Notes: generated by a model not told the origin, from the sequence alone. A stretch of DNA of 64,000 bases from CAYMPH01 sp964392365 (GCA_964392365.1 CAYMPH010000016.1:24517-88516), one strand, 5' to 3'; counted from the stretch's first letter, positions 33,800 to 42,040 are shown. Translations and numbers: made by a program.

Positions 33800-34109
33800 A
33801 TGAAGCTACAAAATGTTTTTATCTATGAATATGCAATAAATGATTTGCATGAAGGAAAAGCTTTTTATGATAAAATTGAAGAAGGTGTTGGTAATTATTT
33901 CTTCGATTCACTTAAGGCCGACATAGAGTCATTGATATTATATGGCGGGATACACTCCTTGGAATTTGGACTATACCGCATGTTTGCCAAACGCTTTCCA
34001 TATGCTATTTACTATGAGATTCAAGATAAAAATGCTATATATAATAGCTGTATTACCAGTTAGAAGAGATCCGGCATGGATTCTTCACATGATTTCTGAT
34101 AGAAAATAA
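33800..34109 (+). pseudogene. ParE/RelE-type toxin with internal frameshift
   Basis: The first 87 codons (to 34063) encode a ParE/RelE toxin: FIYEYAINDLHEGKAFYDKIEEGVGNYF, then SLEFGLYRMFAKRFPYAIYYEI. The frame ends with an unusual NSCITS. In the +1 frame from about 34041 the expected C-terminus appears, IAVLPVRRDPAWILHMISDRK, ending at 34109. VLPVRRDP is the conserved catalytic-region ending of this family. One extra base in the AT run at 34037-34046 explains this, so the toxin is either inactivated or the base is a sequencing error. Full restored length is about 102 residues, normal for the family. Confidence 0.8.
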
Positions 34110-34302
34110 TTATTTTTTAATAATACCTTCTATTCATTTATAATTTTTATATCCCCTATTATTTCATCTTTCAATAAAATACTATAATAAAATTTAATTG
34201 TCAGCTGAAATGAATCCTGATATATGTCCGATTATAAGTTAAATAAAAAAACTTTCTTTTAACAATCATACTGAATGATAAATATTTTTACAGGAATTAT
34301 TG

Positions 34303-35154
34303 ATGCACACAGAAAAAATCTCACTCGAACATCAGGAACTGCTTTCAGATAAATTTAAAAAACTGCTCCTGCCTATATCGGAATACAGCTTTGCAAGTTT
34401 GTACCTCTTCAGAGAAAAACACGAATACGAAATGCTTTTCGATGAAGAGATTTTTATTAAGGGTAAAACCTTTGATGGTGAAAGTTTTATTATGCCTTCT
34501 TTTGATATCAGGCAGTCTGATAAAGCCTATCTCAGGAAAATGATCACTCAGTACGGTATGATATTCCCTGTTCCGGAAGAATGGATCCCCCACTTTGAAA
34601 ATGACGGCTTCATCTTTACATCCAACGAAGGCGACGCTGACTATATTCATCATGTAAAGAAGATAAGCGATTACAAAGGAAAGCATCTTCACGGTAAACG
34701 CAACCTTTTAAATCAGTTTCTTGATTCTTATGCTCATGAAGAATGTCCACTCACAGACGACAGACTCGGTGATGCAAACACGATCCTTGAATCATGGCAG
34801 AAGGAAACAAATGATAAACCATTAGATACGGACTTTTACCCATGCGCTGAAGCAATTAAGCTATATGACAGGCTCATACTGTGCGGCGGAATTTTTTATG
34901 CAAACAGGGAGCCTGCTGGTTTTATAATCGGCGAGGAACTGAATGACGAAACATTTGCGCTTCATTTTGCAAAAGGGAACCGTAAATTCAAGGGAATTTA
35001 TCAGTACATGTTCAACAGTTTTGCCAATGTCATGCCTGCAAAATACTGCTGTTTCAATTTTGAGCAGGATATGGGAAAAGAATCTCTCCGCCAGGCAAAG
35101 CTTTCATATAAGCCGGAAAAAATGATCCTCAAATACAGAATGAAGTCAGTTTGA
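34303..35154 (+). CDS. DUF2156 (LPG synthase C-terminal-like) protein
   Basis: 283 residues from the ATG at 34303, with AGGA about eight bases upstream. The whole chain is a DUF2156/phosphatidylglycerol lysyltransferase C-terminal domain, a double GNAT fold. Landmarks are EYSFASLYLFREKHEYEML, MPSFDI, LHGKRNLLNQF, SWQKETND, ILCGGIFYANREPAGF, HFAKGNRKFKGIYQYMF and FEQDMGKESLRQAKLSYKPEKML. Unlike MprF there is no membrane flippase portion, so aminoacyl transfer to lipid is not assured; stand-alone copies are widespread and uncharacterised. Convergent with glnK-like gene, 17 nt apart. Confidence 0.85.
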   Translation: MHTEKISLEHQELLSDKFKKLLLPISEYSFASLYLFREKHEYEMLFDEEIFIKGKTFDGESFIMPSFDIRQSDKAYLRKMITQYGMIFPVPEEWIPHFENDGFIFTSNEGDADYIHHVKKISDYKGKHLHGKRNLLNQFLDSYAHEECPLTDDRLGDANTILESWQKETNDKPLDTDFYPCAEAIKLYDRLILCGGIFYANREPAGFIIGEELNDETFALHFAKGNRKFKGIYQYMFNSFANVMPAKYCCFNFEQDMGKESLRQAKLSYKPEKMILKYRMKSV

Positions 35155-35171
35155 CAGAATATTCTGATCAG

Positions 35172-35513
35172 TTACCCGATCGCCACCGGGCCTCTTTCTT
35201 CTGTACGGATCCTTACGCATTCTTCAAGATTATAAACAAATATTTTGCCATCACCTAAATTTTCTGTTTTTGCCCCTTTGACAATTGCCTGGATTGCAGG
35301 TTCGACAAAATCATCGTTCACTGCTATCTCGAGCCTTATTTTTCTAAGGAGGTTGCCTGTTTCTTTGGTTCCTCTGTAATATTCTGTAACACCAAGCTGG
35401 CGCCCATGACCAAGCACTTCACTTACTGTTACCAGATTTATTTCTGCCTTATAAAGTTCTTCCTTAACATGCTCAAGCCTGTGAGGCTGTATAATTGCAA
35501 TTACAATTTTCAT
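35172..35513 (-). CDS. glnK: PII nitrogen regulatory protein
   Basis: 113 residues, normal PII size. HGRQLGVTEYYRG (37-48) forms the T-loop start and KIRLEIAVNDDFVEPAIQAIVKGAKTENLGDGKIFVYNLEECVRIRTEERG completes the B- and C-loops. The position of Tyr51, uridylylated in enterobacteria, is Glu51 here (TKETG); only Tyr45 and Tyr46 remain. It senses ATP/ADP and 2-oxoglutarate and, in complex with AmtB, blocks the channel. Located 11 nt after amtB in the usual amtB-glnK order, with GGGAG before the ATG. Confidence 0.93.
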   Translation of the reverse strand: MKIVIAIIQPHRLEHVKEELYKAEINLVTVSEVLGHGRQLGVTEYYRGTKETGNLLRKIRLEIAVNDDFVEPAIQAIVKGAKTENLGDGKIFVYNLEECVRIRTEERGPVAIG

Positions 35514-35524
35514 TACAATACTCC

Positions 35525-36769
35525 CTATTCTATAATTGTGTAACCGCGTTCGTTGTGCTGGGTTACATCTAGACCAATTGCTTCATCCTGATCGGTTACA
35601 CGAAGGCCGACTGTTTTATCAATCAATTTATATATTACAAAAGTGACTACAGCTGTATAAAGCATTACAGATACTGCTCCAACTGATTGAGACCATAACT
35701 GGTTCATGTTGCCGTAAAAAGCTCCTGAAAAAGCGGATTGAACCACAGGCGTTGCAAGAAGCCCTGTTGCTATGGTTCCAATGAAACCTCCGATTCCATG
35801 TACGCCGAATGCATCAAGCGCGTCATCATAACCGAATTTTCCTTTAACAAATACAACCATATAAAAACATAAGAAGCTTGATACGCCTCCTATGATAATT
35901 GCACCCTTCACATCAACAAATCCCGCTGCAGGCGTAATTGCTGCAAGTCCTGCAATAGCCCCTGTTGCTGCACCCAGCATTGTAGGACTCTTTGCGTAAA
36001 AATAATCCAGAATCATCCACACAAGTACTGCAACTGATGCAGAGGTATTCGTTACAACAAATGCATGAACTGCAAGACCGTTGGCAGCAAGAGCGCTTCC
36101 TGCATTAAAACCAAACCATCCGAACCAGAGCATTGCAGCGCCAATCATCGTAAAAGGAAGATTATGCGGAGGTGTCGGTTTAAGGTAATTCCTTTTCCCT
36201 ATTACGATTGAAGTTACAAGAGCAGCTGTTCCTGCACTGATATGAACTACAATCCCGCCTGCAAAATCCAGAACACCCATTTTTGCAAGCCATCCGTCAG
36301 TTGCCCAGACCCAGTGCGCTACCGGAAAATACACAAGGAATAGCCATGCAATAGTAAATAATAAAAATGATGAAAATTTCATACGTTCCGCAAATGCGCC
36401 TATGATAAGTGCAGGAGTAATAACTGCAAACATCCCCTGAAAAATCATAAATAAAAGATGCGGCACTGTCGGAGCATATGCTGAGCTCGGTGTCATGCCT
36501 ACATTATTAAGAAATACCCAGTCTAATCCTCCGATGAATCCCGGGATTAGCGTATTTGAACCGAATGTCAGACTATATCCGATTACAACCCAGATAACGC
36601 TTACTAAAGCCAGGGTAATAAAGCATTGCATCAGAATATTCAGTACATTCTTCTTTTTAACAAGTCCTCCATAAAAAAGGGCAAGAGCTGGAGCAGTCAT
36701 AAACATTACAAGTGCAGTTGAAACAAGAAGCCATGCAGTATCCCCTGTATTGATTGAAGCAGTTCCCAT
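35525..36769 (-). CDS. amtB: ammonium transporter
   Basis: 414 residues with about eleven hydrophobic segments. The family markers are ALALFYGGLVKKKNVLNILMQC near the N-terminus, DFAGGIVVHISAGTAALVTSIVIGKR, MLWFGWFGFNAGSALAA and DALDAFGVHGIGGFIGTIATGLLA, the last two containing the central pore histidine region. It conducts ammonia or ammonium across the inner membrane and is gated by PII. The short C-terminal tail (after VGLRVTDQDEAIGLD) is the PII-contact helix. GGAGG precedes the ATG. Transcribed away from cysK across a 284-bp gap containing two 26-bp direct repeats. Confidence 0.95.
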   Translation of the reverse strand: MGTASINTGDTAWLLVSTALVMFMTAPALALFYGGLVKKKNVLNILMQCFITLALVSVIWVVIGYSLTFGSNTLIPGFIGGLDWVFLNNVGMTPSSAYAPTVPHLLFMIFQGMFAVITPALIIGAFAERMKFSSFLLFTIAWLFLVYFPVAHWVWATDGWLAKMGVLDFAGGIVVHISAGTAALVTSIVIGKRNYLKPTPPHNLPFTMIGAAMLWFGWFGFNAGSALAANGLAVHAFVVTNTSASVAVLVWMILDYFYAKSPTMLGAATGAIAGLAAITPAAGFVDVKGAIIIGGVSSFLCFYMVVFVKGKFGYDDALDAFGVHGIGGFIGTIATGLLATPVVQSAFSGAFYGNMNQLWSQSVGAVSVMLYTAVVTFVIYKLIDKTVGLRVTDQDEAIGLDVTQHNERGYTIIE

Positions 36770-36902
36770 ATATATAATCCTCCAGGATAAAAATTTAAAT
36801 AATTAATAATAAATGCATATTAGCGGATTTTATTTAATTACATAAACCAGAGAATTATATATTCCGTCAATAAAGCTTGTTTAAAATGCCTTTTAAACAA
36901 TA

Positions 36903-36969
36903 TTATTTAACACAGTTGTAATATTAGATCGTTTACGTCATTTTTATTTAACATGATTGTAATATATCT
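36903..36969. repeat. pair of 26-bp direct repeats between amtB and cysteine synthase
   Basis: TTATTTAACACAGTTGTAAT (from 36903) and TTATTTAACATGATTGTAAT (from 36944), repeating every 41 bp, about four helical turns. They look like two operator sites facing both divergent promoters. The rest of the gap is AT-rich. Confidence 0.7.
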
Positions 36970-36990
36970 ATGGTCACTGAAGTTAGATTC

Positions 36991-37015
36991 TTGACAAAAG
37001 TAAACTCTCTATAAT
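36991..37015 (+). promoter_or_regulatory. promoter region of cysteine synthase gene
   Basis: ATTCTTGACA with TTGACA at 36991-36996; TATAAT at 37010-37015 is only 13 nt away, so the pair is not canonical. The -35 lies 22 nt after the second direct repeat. Confidence 0.4.
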
Positions 37016-37053
37016 GATTTGTTAAAATTTAACAGCCATAATCAGGAATTAAA

Positions 37054-37956
37054 ATGAAAGAAGATATACTCGGAACCATAGGCAATACGCCTCTTGTTAA
37101 AATAAACAGGCTGAACCCGAATAAAAATGTCACGATCCTTGCCAAGCTTGAGGGCTTCAATCCGACAGGCAGCATTAAAGACAGAATTGCTCTTAAGATG
37201 ATCGAACAGGCAGAGCATGAAGGCAAGCTGAAAAAAGGACAAACTATAATTGAACCAACATCCGGAAACACCGGCATAGGACTTGCAATGATCGGCACTG
37301 TAAAAGGATACAAGGTTGAAATTGTAATGTCAAAATCCGTTTCCATTGAGCGGCGCAAAATGATCCAGGCATTCGGAGCAAAAATAATTCTCACTGATGA
37401 AAAGCTAGGAACAGACGGAGCTATCAGTAAAGCACGTGAACTTGCCTCTCTTTATCCGGATAAATATTTCATGCCGGACCAGTTTTCAAATGAATACAAC
37501 AAGATTGCCCATTACCGCACTACTGCAATTGAAATATGGAAGCAGACAAAAGGAAAGATCGACTATTTCGTATCATCTCTCGGCACATCCGGAACTATTA
37601 TGGGTATAGGGAAATATTTGAAAGAAAAAAATCCTAAAATAAAAATTGTTTCCGCCCATCCGGAAAAAGGCCACTACATACAGGGCCTTAAAAATATGGA
37701 AGAGGCTATTGTTCCTTCGATCTATGATCCGTCTATGATTGATGTAACAATTATGATAGAAAGCAGTAAAGCATTTGAAATGTCTCGGCGAATTGTAACT
37801 GACGAAGGGATATTTGTTGGAATGAGCAGCGGTGCTGCAATGATCGCTGCTCTTGAAATAGCGAAGTCAATAAAAAAGGGAACTATAGTTGTAATATTCG
37901 CAGACCGGGGTGAAAAATATCTCAGCACAGATTTATTCAAGGTAGACGGAGACTGA
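37054..37956 (+). CDS. cysK: cysteine synthase (PLP-dependent, CysK/CysM family)
   Basis: 300 residues of fold-type II PLP enzyme. GNTPLVKI (10-17) opens the domain; the Schiff-base Lys42 is in NPTGSIKDR; TSGNTGIGLA (69-78) binds the substrate carboxylate; GTSGTIMG (~180) binds PLP phosphate; FADRGEKYLST is the C-terminal block. It condenses O-acetylserine with sulfide to give cysteine. The CysK versus CysM subtype is not firm. AGGA before the ATG; own promoter behind the direct repeats shared with amtB. Confidence 0.88.
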   Translation: MKEDILGTIGNTPLVKINRLNPNKNVTILAKLEGFNPTGSIKDRIALKMIEQAEHEGKLKKGQTIIEPTSGNTGIGLAMIGTVKGYKVEIVMSKSVSIERRKMIQAFGAKIILTDEKLGTDGAISKARELASLYPDKYFMPDQFSNEYNKIAHYRTTAIEIWKQTKGKIDYFVSSLGTSGTIMGIGKYLKEKNPKIKIVSAHPEKGHYIQGLKNMEEAIVPSIYDPSMIDVTIMIESSKAFEMSRRIVTDEGIFVGMSSGAAMIAALEIAKSIKKGTIVVIFADRGEKYLSTDLFKVDGD

Positions 37957-37962
37957 GAATAA

Positions 37963-38619
37963 TCAGTTCAGCTTCTGTTTCTCATCAAAAACTTCATCCC
38001 TGCTGTCAACTCTGTCTTTGTTGTACTTTTCAGGAACTGCAACCTGCATATCCTGATAAAATCTGAAACATATCTTTTTTGCAAGCCTGTAATAATAAAT
38101 CGCTTCTATAGGTCTTCCCCACTTGTTCTGGTCTTTTGCCTTCTGCATAGCTGATGAAGCCATATTAAGCACAAGCTTCATTTGAGGATCTACAGTTTCT
38201 TTATTCTTCATCTGCTGAAGCATCTTAGGCTTTACAAGATCAGTGCTTGTTGAACTCATTATAGCTGCAGTATCTTTTTCATAAATATCGCATAATTTGG
38301 AAGCAACATCGTTTATTTCCTTTTCATTCTGGGAAAAAAGATTCGCAGCATTTACTATATCACGGCTGAAATAAAAGGCGCTTGCATCTGAGTATGTATT
38401 TATAAGGGATTCAAAAACAGGATTACCGCTGTAATTGATAATAGCAGACTTAAGCATCCTGATTTTAGCATAATTTTCAAAGCTCAGCTGCCTGGCAAGA
38501 TTTTCCATATCTGTCAGGTCTTTTGTTTTCCATTTATCCATTGTTTCGGCTGCAAAGCCGCTCTGGATAGTCAGAATTACAAATAAAACTGTTATGGTTC
38601 GCTTTAATATAGTTATCAT
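37963..38619 (-). CDS. exported helical protein of unknown function
   Basis: 218 residues with a signal peptide (MITILKRTITVLFVILTIQSGFA). The mature part is almost entirely helical, with TPR-like spacing in FSRDIVNAANLFSQNEKEI and RPIEAIYYYRLAKKICFRFYQDM. No named domain is recognised; two Cys near the C-terminal part. Probably a periplasmic helical-repeat protein. GAGAG six bases before the ATG and a TTGACA-N16-TAATAT promoter at 38711-38738. Convergent with the cysteine synthase gene, 6 nt apart. Confidence 0.6.
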   Translation of the reverse strand: MITILKRTITVLFVILTIQSGFAAETMDKWKTKDLTDMENLARQLSFENYAKIRMLKSAIINYSGNPVFESLINTYSDASAFYFSRDIVNAANLFSQNEKEINDVASKLCDIYEKDTAAIMSSTSTDLVKPKMLQQMKNKETVDPQMKLVLNMASSAMQKAKDQNKWGRPIEAIYYYRLAKKICFRFYQDMQVAVPEKYNKDRVDSRDEVFDEKQKLN

Positions 38620-38710
38620 CGGGCACTCTCTGATTTAAATTATTACATGCGGAAAATTTCCTGCACGGAATGACAATATACAAATTATTTAATGAAATGA
38701 GATAATTCAG

Positions 38711-38738
38711 ATATTATAGATCGGAATCAGTTTGTCAA
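38711..38738 (-). promoter_or_regulatory. sigma70-type promoter of exported helical protein
   Basis: Minus strand TTGACA (38738-38733), 16-nt spacer, TAATAT (38716-38711). Confidence 0.6.
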
Positions 38739-38878
38739 ATTGTTTTCTTTATATATCCATTATAAAATTCAGATATTTGCTTTCACATTTTTTAAAATTT
38801 GGAATTAAGGAAAATTTTCACTGCCATGAAATGGGGGCCGGTTGCCGAGCGGAAATCGTGGCATAACCTTGAATGGAA

Positions 38879-38990
38879 GGTGTAGCCTAACTCTCAAGAA
38901 GGACTGCTTTTACGGAAAAGCAGCCCTCCTTGAGAATCCACCCGAAAGCCGCTGCTCTATAGCCGCAGGGCTAAAGACCTTCACCTGCAA
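38879..38990. repeat. modular hairpin repeat, short form
   Basis: GGTGTAGCCTAACTCTCAAG starts a 44-nt hairpin (38892-38935, TCTCAAG...CTTGAGA with GGACTGCTTTT/AAAAGCAGCC arms). A tail module with GCCGCAGGGCTAA and CCTTCACCTGC follows. The same two modules occur at 41764-41981 with an extra segment between them. Part of the 667-bp noncoding stretch 38620-39286. Confidence 0.8.
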
Positions 38991-39052
38991 CAAAACTTTT
39001 CCTTATTCTTTAAAATATTATCTAAATACTGTTTGAAAACTGAAACTACTCC

Positions 39053-39072
39053 GCCGGTTTTAGAAAACCGGC
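39053..39072. repeat. 9-bp perfect hairpin GCCGGTTTT/AAAACCGGC
   Basis: Two-base spacer AG. No T-tract on either side, so a repeat or structured site rather than a proven terminator. Confidence 0.5.
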
Positions 39073-39098
39073 TCACTTTAAATTTATTCTAATAAAAA

Positions 39099-39180
39099 AT
39101 TCCAACTTGAAAAAGCTCGGCCACCGAGCGGAGTCGAGGTGACAGTATAATCAAGAAACGGCACCGGGTTGTGTTGGAAT
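39099..39180. repeat. inverted-repeat-bounded element with GAGCGGAGTCGAGGTGAC
   Basis: ATTCCAAC (39099-39106) and GTTGGAAT (39173-39180) bound an 82-bp unit containing GGCCACCGAGCGGAGTCGAG, a type of interspersed repeat also present near 63548. No gene inside. Confidence 0.55.
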
Positions 39181-39286
39181 GGAACTTTAACTGATTGAAA
39201 ATGTATACGGGTGAAAAGGGTTGCTGATTATTTAAAATAATCAATGAGAAATTTAATCATCATAAAAATTCCACAAATTGTAAAAA

Positions 39287-39484
39287 TTATAGAAAATAAC
39301 AGAATACCAAAAATAGAGCGAGTATGAACTCCACCCAATGGAACTTTTTTCTTAATAATCCACTAATACCCAATATCAATGATAACAAACTTAAAAACAA
39401 AGCATTATAAATTGGTTCATTAAAAAAAATTACTAAAATCAATAAAAATATTGAAATTATGTTCAGTATAACATCAATTATCAT
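39287..39484 (-). CDS. small membrane protein, tentative
   Basis: 65 residues from the ATG at 39484 (a GTG at 39514 is an alternative behind a weak AGG). Three hydrophobic stretches (VILNIISIFLLILVIFF, ALFLSLLSLILGISGLL, WVEFILALFLVFCYFL) separated by short polar loops with KKFHW. The composition is that of a real small integral membrane protein, but no family or ribosome binding site supports it, and repeats surround it. Confidence 0.4.
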   Translation of the reverse strand: MIIDVILNIISIFLLILVIFFNEPIYNALFLSLLSLILGISGLLRKKFHWVEFILALFLVFCYFL

Positions 39485-39656
39485 ATTAGTATGCCGAAGA
39501 TGCTGAGTAATCACCTTTTACTTTTGAATTTTTAAAATCCGTCTCTTTATACAGTTCCTGTGAATTATACTTCGGTTTATGCTTTTCTTTCAGGCTTGGC
39601 TGTAGTCCTGCCACGTTTCCCCGTATGGCATATATTCAAAACTGGTGAGCGGTTTC

Positions 39657-39712
39657 TGCCGGACAGGATGTCCCAATGCCGTGGAGGACAAGGATGTCCG
39701 GGAGCGGCCCCT
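39657..39712. repeat. stand-alone copy of the CAGGATGTCCCAATG module
   Basis: GGACAGGATGTCCCAATG, then AAGGATGTCCGGGAGCGGCC. It closely matches 41822-41876 inside the long modular repeat, showing that this segment moves independently. Lies just after the VapC-like stop codon region. Confidence 0.7.
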
Positions 39713-39731
39713 GTTCGCTATTTTTATTATT

Positions 39732-40112
39732 TCAGTTCCAGATAACTTTTACTTTTATAATTTCCTGAAAACGTTCATCGCTTGAAAGTATTGGCACATC
39801 TAAAAGTAAAGCTGTTGCCAGTATCATCCTGTCGTGCAATTCATAAAAATCGAAGGTTGTAGCCACATTGATAACATCAACTGTTAAGTCAATAATGGTA
39901 TATAAAGCGGATGAACTTATCTTTTCCATTGTATCGGCTAAATTTATTTTAATACGGTTCTTTTCTGCAAGATACATTATTTCCATAAGACTTATAACAG
40001 AAATATAAAATGAATTGCTTTCATCATCCAGTATTTCCTTGGCTTTTTTTCCAATAATACCGCTATCACTAAAATGGCGAATTATGGTAACTGTGTCTAA
40101 AAGAAATTGCAT
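39732..40112 (-). CDS. PIN-domain toxin (VapC type)
   Basis: 126 residues with the PIN-domain acidic set: Asp6 in LLDTVTIIRH, Glu44 in SVISLMEIMYLAEK, Asp in YELHDRMILATALLLDVPILSSDERF (about residues 94 and 112). VapC toxins are Mg-dependent ribonucleases that cleave tRNA or rRNA. The ATG immediately follows the antitoxin stop codon, so the pair is translationally coupled. No damage seen. Confidence 0.88.
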   Translation of the reverse strand: MQFLLDTVTIIRHFSDSGIIGKKAKEILDDESNSFYISVISLMEIMYLAEKNRIKINLADTMEKISSSALYTIIDLTVDVINVATTFDFYELHDRMILATALLLDVPILSSDERFQEIIKVKVIWN

Positions 40113-40358
40113 TTATATTTTTTTACTGAGGATAGTGCTGCTTAATGTTTTACGCAACGAGGATATATCAGCTTCGATATTACTTATCTTTTCAAAACCT
40201 TTTCCTTTCCAGATACCTCTAAGGCTGACCGGTTTCTTTTTTTTAGAATCAACATTTATTATTGTCTCTATATACGTCTTAACTTCATCCAGCCTGTTTT
40301 CAGGGATGAGCCTTATTTCTTTTTGAATTGTCATTCTTTTTTCAGCATTTGGTCTCAT
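40113..40358 (-). CDS. antitoxin of the VapC-type pair
   Basis: 81 residues from the ATG at 40358, five bases from GGAGG; the frame is open to 40379 but that would include the ribosome binding site. RLIPENRLDEVKTYIETII is a DNA-binding-like N-terminal helix region and PVSLRGIWKGKGFEKI a toxin-wrapping C-terminal motif seen in antitoxins paired with PIN toxins. Stop and toxin start are adjacent (TAA then ATG). Confidence 0.8.
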   Translation of the reverse strand: MRPNAEKRMTIQKEIRLIPENRLDEVKTYIETIINVDSKKKKPVSLRGIWKGKGFEKISNIEADISSLRKTLSSTILSKKI

Positions 40359-40530
40359 ACAAACCTCCAATTTTAACAAATATAGAAATAAATATTAAGA
40401 CAGTCAATCTTTTTATAAAAAGCTATCTGGAAATAAACACTGTTACGCTGGATCAGACGGCCGGCTCAGCTAAAACTATTTCTAATTAAAAAAAAGTTCA
40501 AACCAAAAGTCCGCATGTACTCAGACGATC

Positions 40531-40577
40531 TCTCCCCCTTGCCTAGGAGGAGATGCCCATAGGACAGAGGGGGTAAA
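40531..40577. repeat. CTCCCCCTT hairpin repeat 3' of the gene ending at 40581
   Basis: TCTCCCCCTTGCC, TAGGAGGAGATGCCCATAGG, then CAGAGGGGGTAAAA. Same layout as 42041-42087, and both end three or four bases from a minus-strand stop codon. Confidence 0.7.
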
Positions 40578-40580
40578 ATT

Positions 40581-40946
40581 TTACTTTATCATTTCTCTTA
40601 ATTTTACATCTTTAATCGGAATAACTTTAGTTCCTTCAGTTGTTACAATCTGGTATATACTATTATTGGAAACTACAGCGCCTGTATAGGTTTTGCCGTT
40701 CCAGAGATAAACAGTTTCAATTCTGCCGTATACTTCCTTAATCTCATCATTGGTTTTAAATACATCTTTTTTTTGAATTTTCTTTACAGCTGCGTCTGAA
40801 ATTTTTTGAAGTTCTTTTTTTTGTTCTTCAATTCCTTCAGCATTTAATTTATCATTATTGCATTTTTTAAAAACTCCCGCTGTAATAATAATTATAGCTG
40901 CACTAATAAGCACCAACAGGATAACTTGTTTTTTTGACATATTCAT
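40581..40946 (-). CDS. membrane-anchored protein of unknown function
   Basis: 121 residues. A single N-terminal membrane helix (VILLVLISAAIIIITAGVF) is followed by KKCNND and a Lys/Glu-rich helix (~35-70). A short beta domain then follows (IETVYLWNGKTYTGAVVSNNSIYQIVTTEG), the kind of SH3-like or KOW-like module that occurs in many small periplasmic proteins with Y-x-G-x-V turns. No family recognised. AGGGA precedes the ATG. A hairpin repeat sits just after the stop. Confidence 0.6.
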   Translation of the reverse strand: MNMSKKQVILLVLISAAIIIITAGVFKKCNNDKLNAEGIEEQKKELQKISDAAVKKIQKKDVFKTNDEIKEVYGRIETVYLWNGKTYTGAVVSNNSIYQIVTTEGTKVIPIKDVKLREMIK

Positions 40947-41067
40947 TTTTTCCCTATTTAATTTTATCTTTCAATTTTTTTATGCTGCATGATAAAAAAG
41001 CAACAAGTTTTATAAAAAAACACTGTATTCCCCAGTGAAAAAAAATTCTATAAGAAATGAAGATAGC

Positions 41068-41700
41068 TCATATCCATTTAAGCATTACACCAAAAATGAT
41101 GATACAAACTGCATCCAAAGCATAAAGAGTTGCTGCAGCAATAATTTTATTCCTGACTTTTTCCATATCATGCACCTGGAATGAAATTATAAAAAAAAGA
41201 AAATACCCGGACATAATAATAATAGACGCAGGCCCTTTATTCCACCATGGGTATTCCCATACAAGAACGCCGGTTGAATTAAGCATAACTTCAACTATGG
41301 TGCATACAGCTGCAGCGCAAAGACCGGCAAATAACCTGCCCGGAACACCAAAGATGCGGTCATTTTTATTTTCAGGAAGAAATTTTGACATGACAATTCC
41401 AACCAGAGCAAACATGAAAAAAATCTCAATATTCATTCCGATTAGAAGAAGATATGCAGTTTTTCCCGGAGTAATCCAAGCAGGTGCATATTGCGTGAAA
41501 TGAAATATAAGCGAATTTACAATTTCAATAAACATATCCAGCCCCAGATAAGTGAGTCCTGCAAATACAATATTCCAGTTCTTTTTCTGAATTTCATTTG
41601 CATATATATAAGCTGCAAGAGTAAGAAGAGGTATTACATACCACTGGAACTGGGATGTATCGCGTAAGATTGCTAGCGCCTGTTGTGCTGAATCAGTCAT
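41068..41700 (-). CDS. multi-pass membrane protein of unknown function
   Basis: 210 residues with about six hydrophobic helices and short loops: VIPLLTLAAYIYANEI, NIVFAGLTYLGLDMFIEIV, YLLLIGMNIEIFFMFALVGIV, LFAGLCAAAVCTIVEVMLN, ASIIIMSGYFLFFIISF and AAATLYALDAVCIIIFGVML. No transport or enzyme motif recognised. AGGATG lies ten bases before the ATG. Flanked by repeats on its upstream side (41764-41981). Confidence 0.65.
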   Translation of the reverse strand: MTDSAQQALAILRDTSQFQWYVIPLLTLAAYIYANEIQKKNWNIVFAGLTYLGLDMFIEIVNSLIFHFTQYAPAWITPGKTAYLLLIGMNIEIFFMFALVGIVMSKFLPENKNDRIFGVPGRLFAGLCAAAVCTIVEVMLNSTGVLVWEYPWWNKGPASIIIMSGYFLFFIISFQVHDMEKVRNKIIAAATLYALDAVCIIIFGVMLKWI

Positions 41701-41763
41701 ATTATAATAACATCCTGTTTATTATACTTAGCAATGTAATTTCCTTCCATCCGGAATAAACGG

Positions 41764-41981
41764 TGTAACCGAACTCTCAAGAAGGACTGCTTTTGCGGAA
41801 AAACAGCCCTCCTTGAGAATCTGCCGTACAGGATGTACCAATGTCGCGAAGTCCATGGATGGACGAGAGCGACCACCCGAAAGGTCTCCTCTCGACATCC
41901 ATGTCTCCGGAGACACTTCCCACCTCCTGTGGGTCGCCAGCTCGCTCATTGCCGCAGGGGCTAAGTGCCTTCATCTGCTGA
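41764..41981. repeat. modular hairpin repeat, long form with inserted module
   Basis: GTGTAACCGAACTCTCAAG starts the same 44-nt hairpin as 38892-38935 (here 41775-41818). A ~120-nt segment (41822-41940) containing CAGGATGTACCAATG, with GACATGGATG-type inverted arms, follows. The tail module GCCGCAGGGGCTAA...CTTCATCTGC ends it. It fills most of the 389-bp gap 41701-42089. Confidence 0.8.
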
Positions 41982-42040
41982 AATCTTTCTATATTTTAAA
42001 AAAACTTTTTCTAAAAGCTTTACAAAAAATTCACTATATA

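Noticed and set aside
36991..37015. Canonical sigma70 promoter for cysteine synthase
   Set aside because: A TTGACA/TATAAT pair exists but the 13-nt spacer is too short; kept only as a promoter region of uncertain class.
38842..39036. 64-codon plus-strand frame
   Set aside because: It coincides with the modular hairpin repeat; the residues reflect repeat DNA rather than a protein.
39053..39072. Rho-independent terminator at GCCGGTTTT/AAAACCGGC
   Set aside because: Perfect stem but no T-tract on either strand and no gene end close by; kept as a hairpin repeat.
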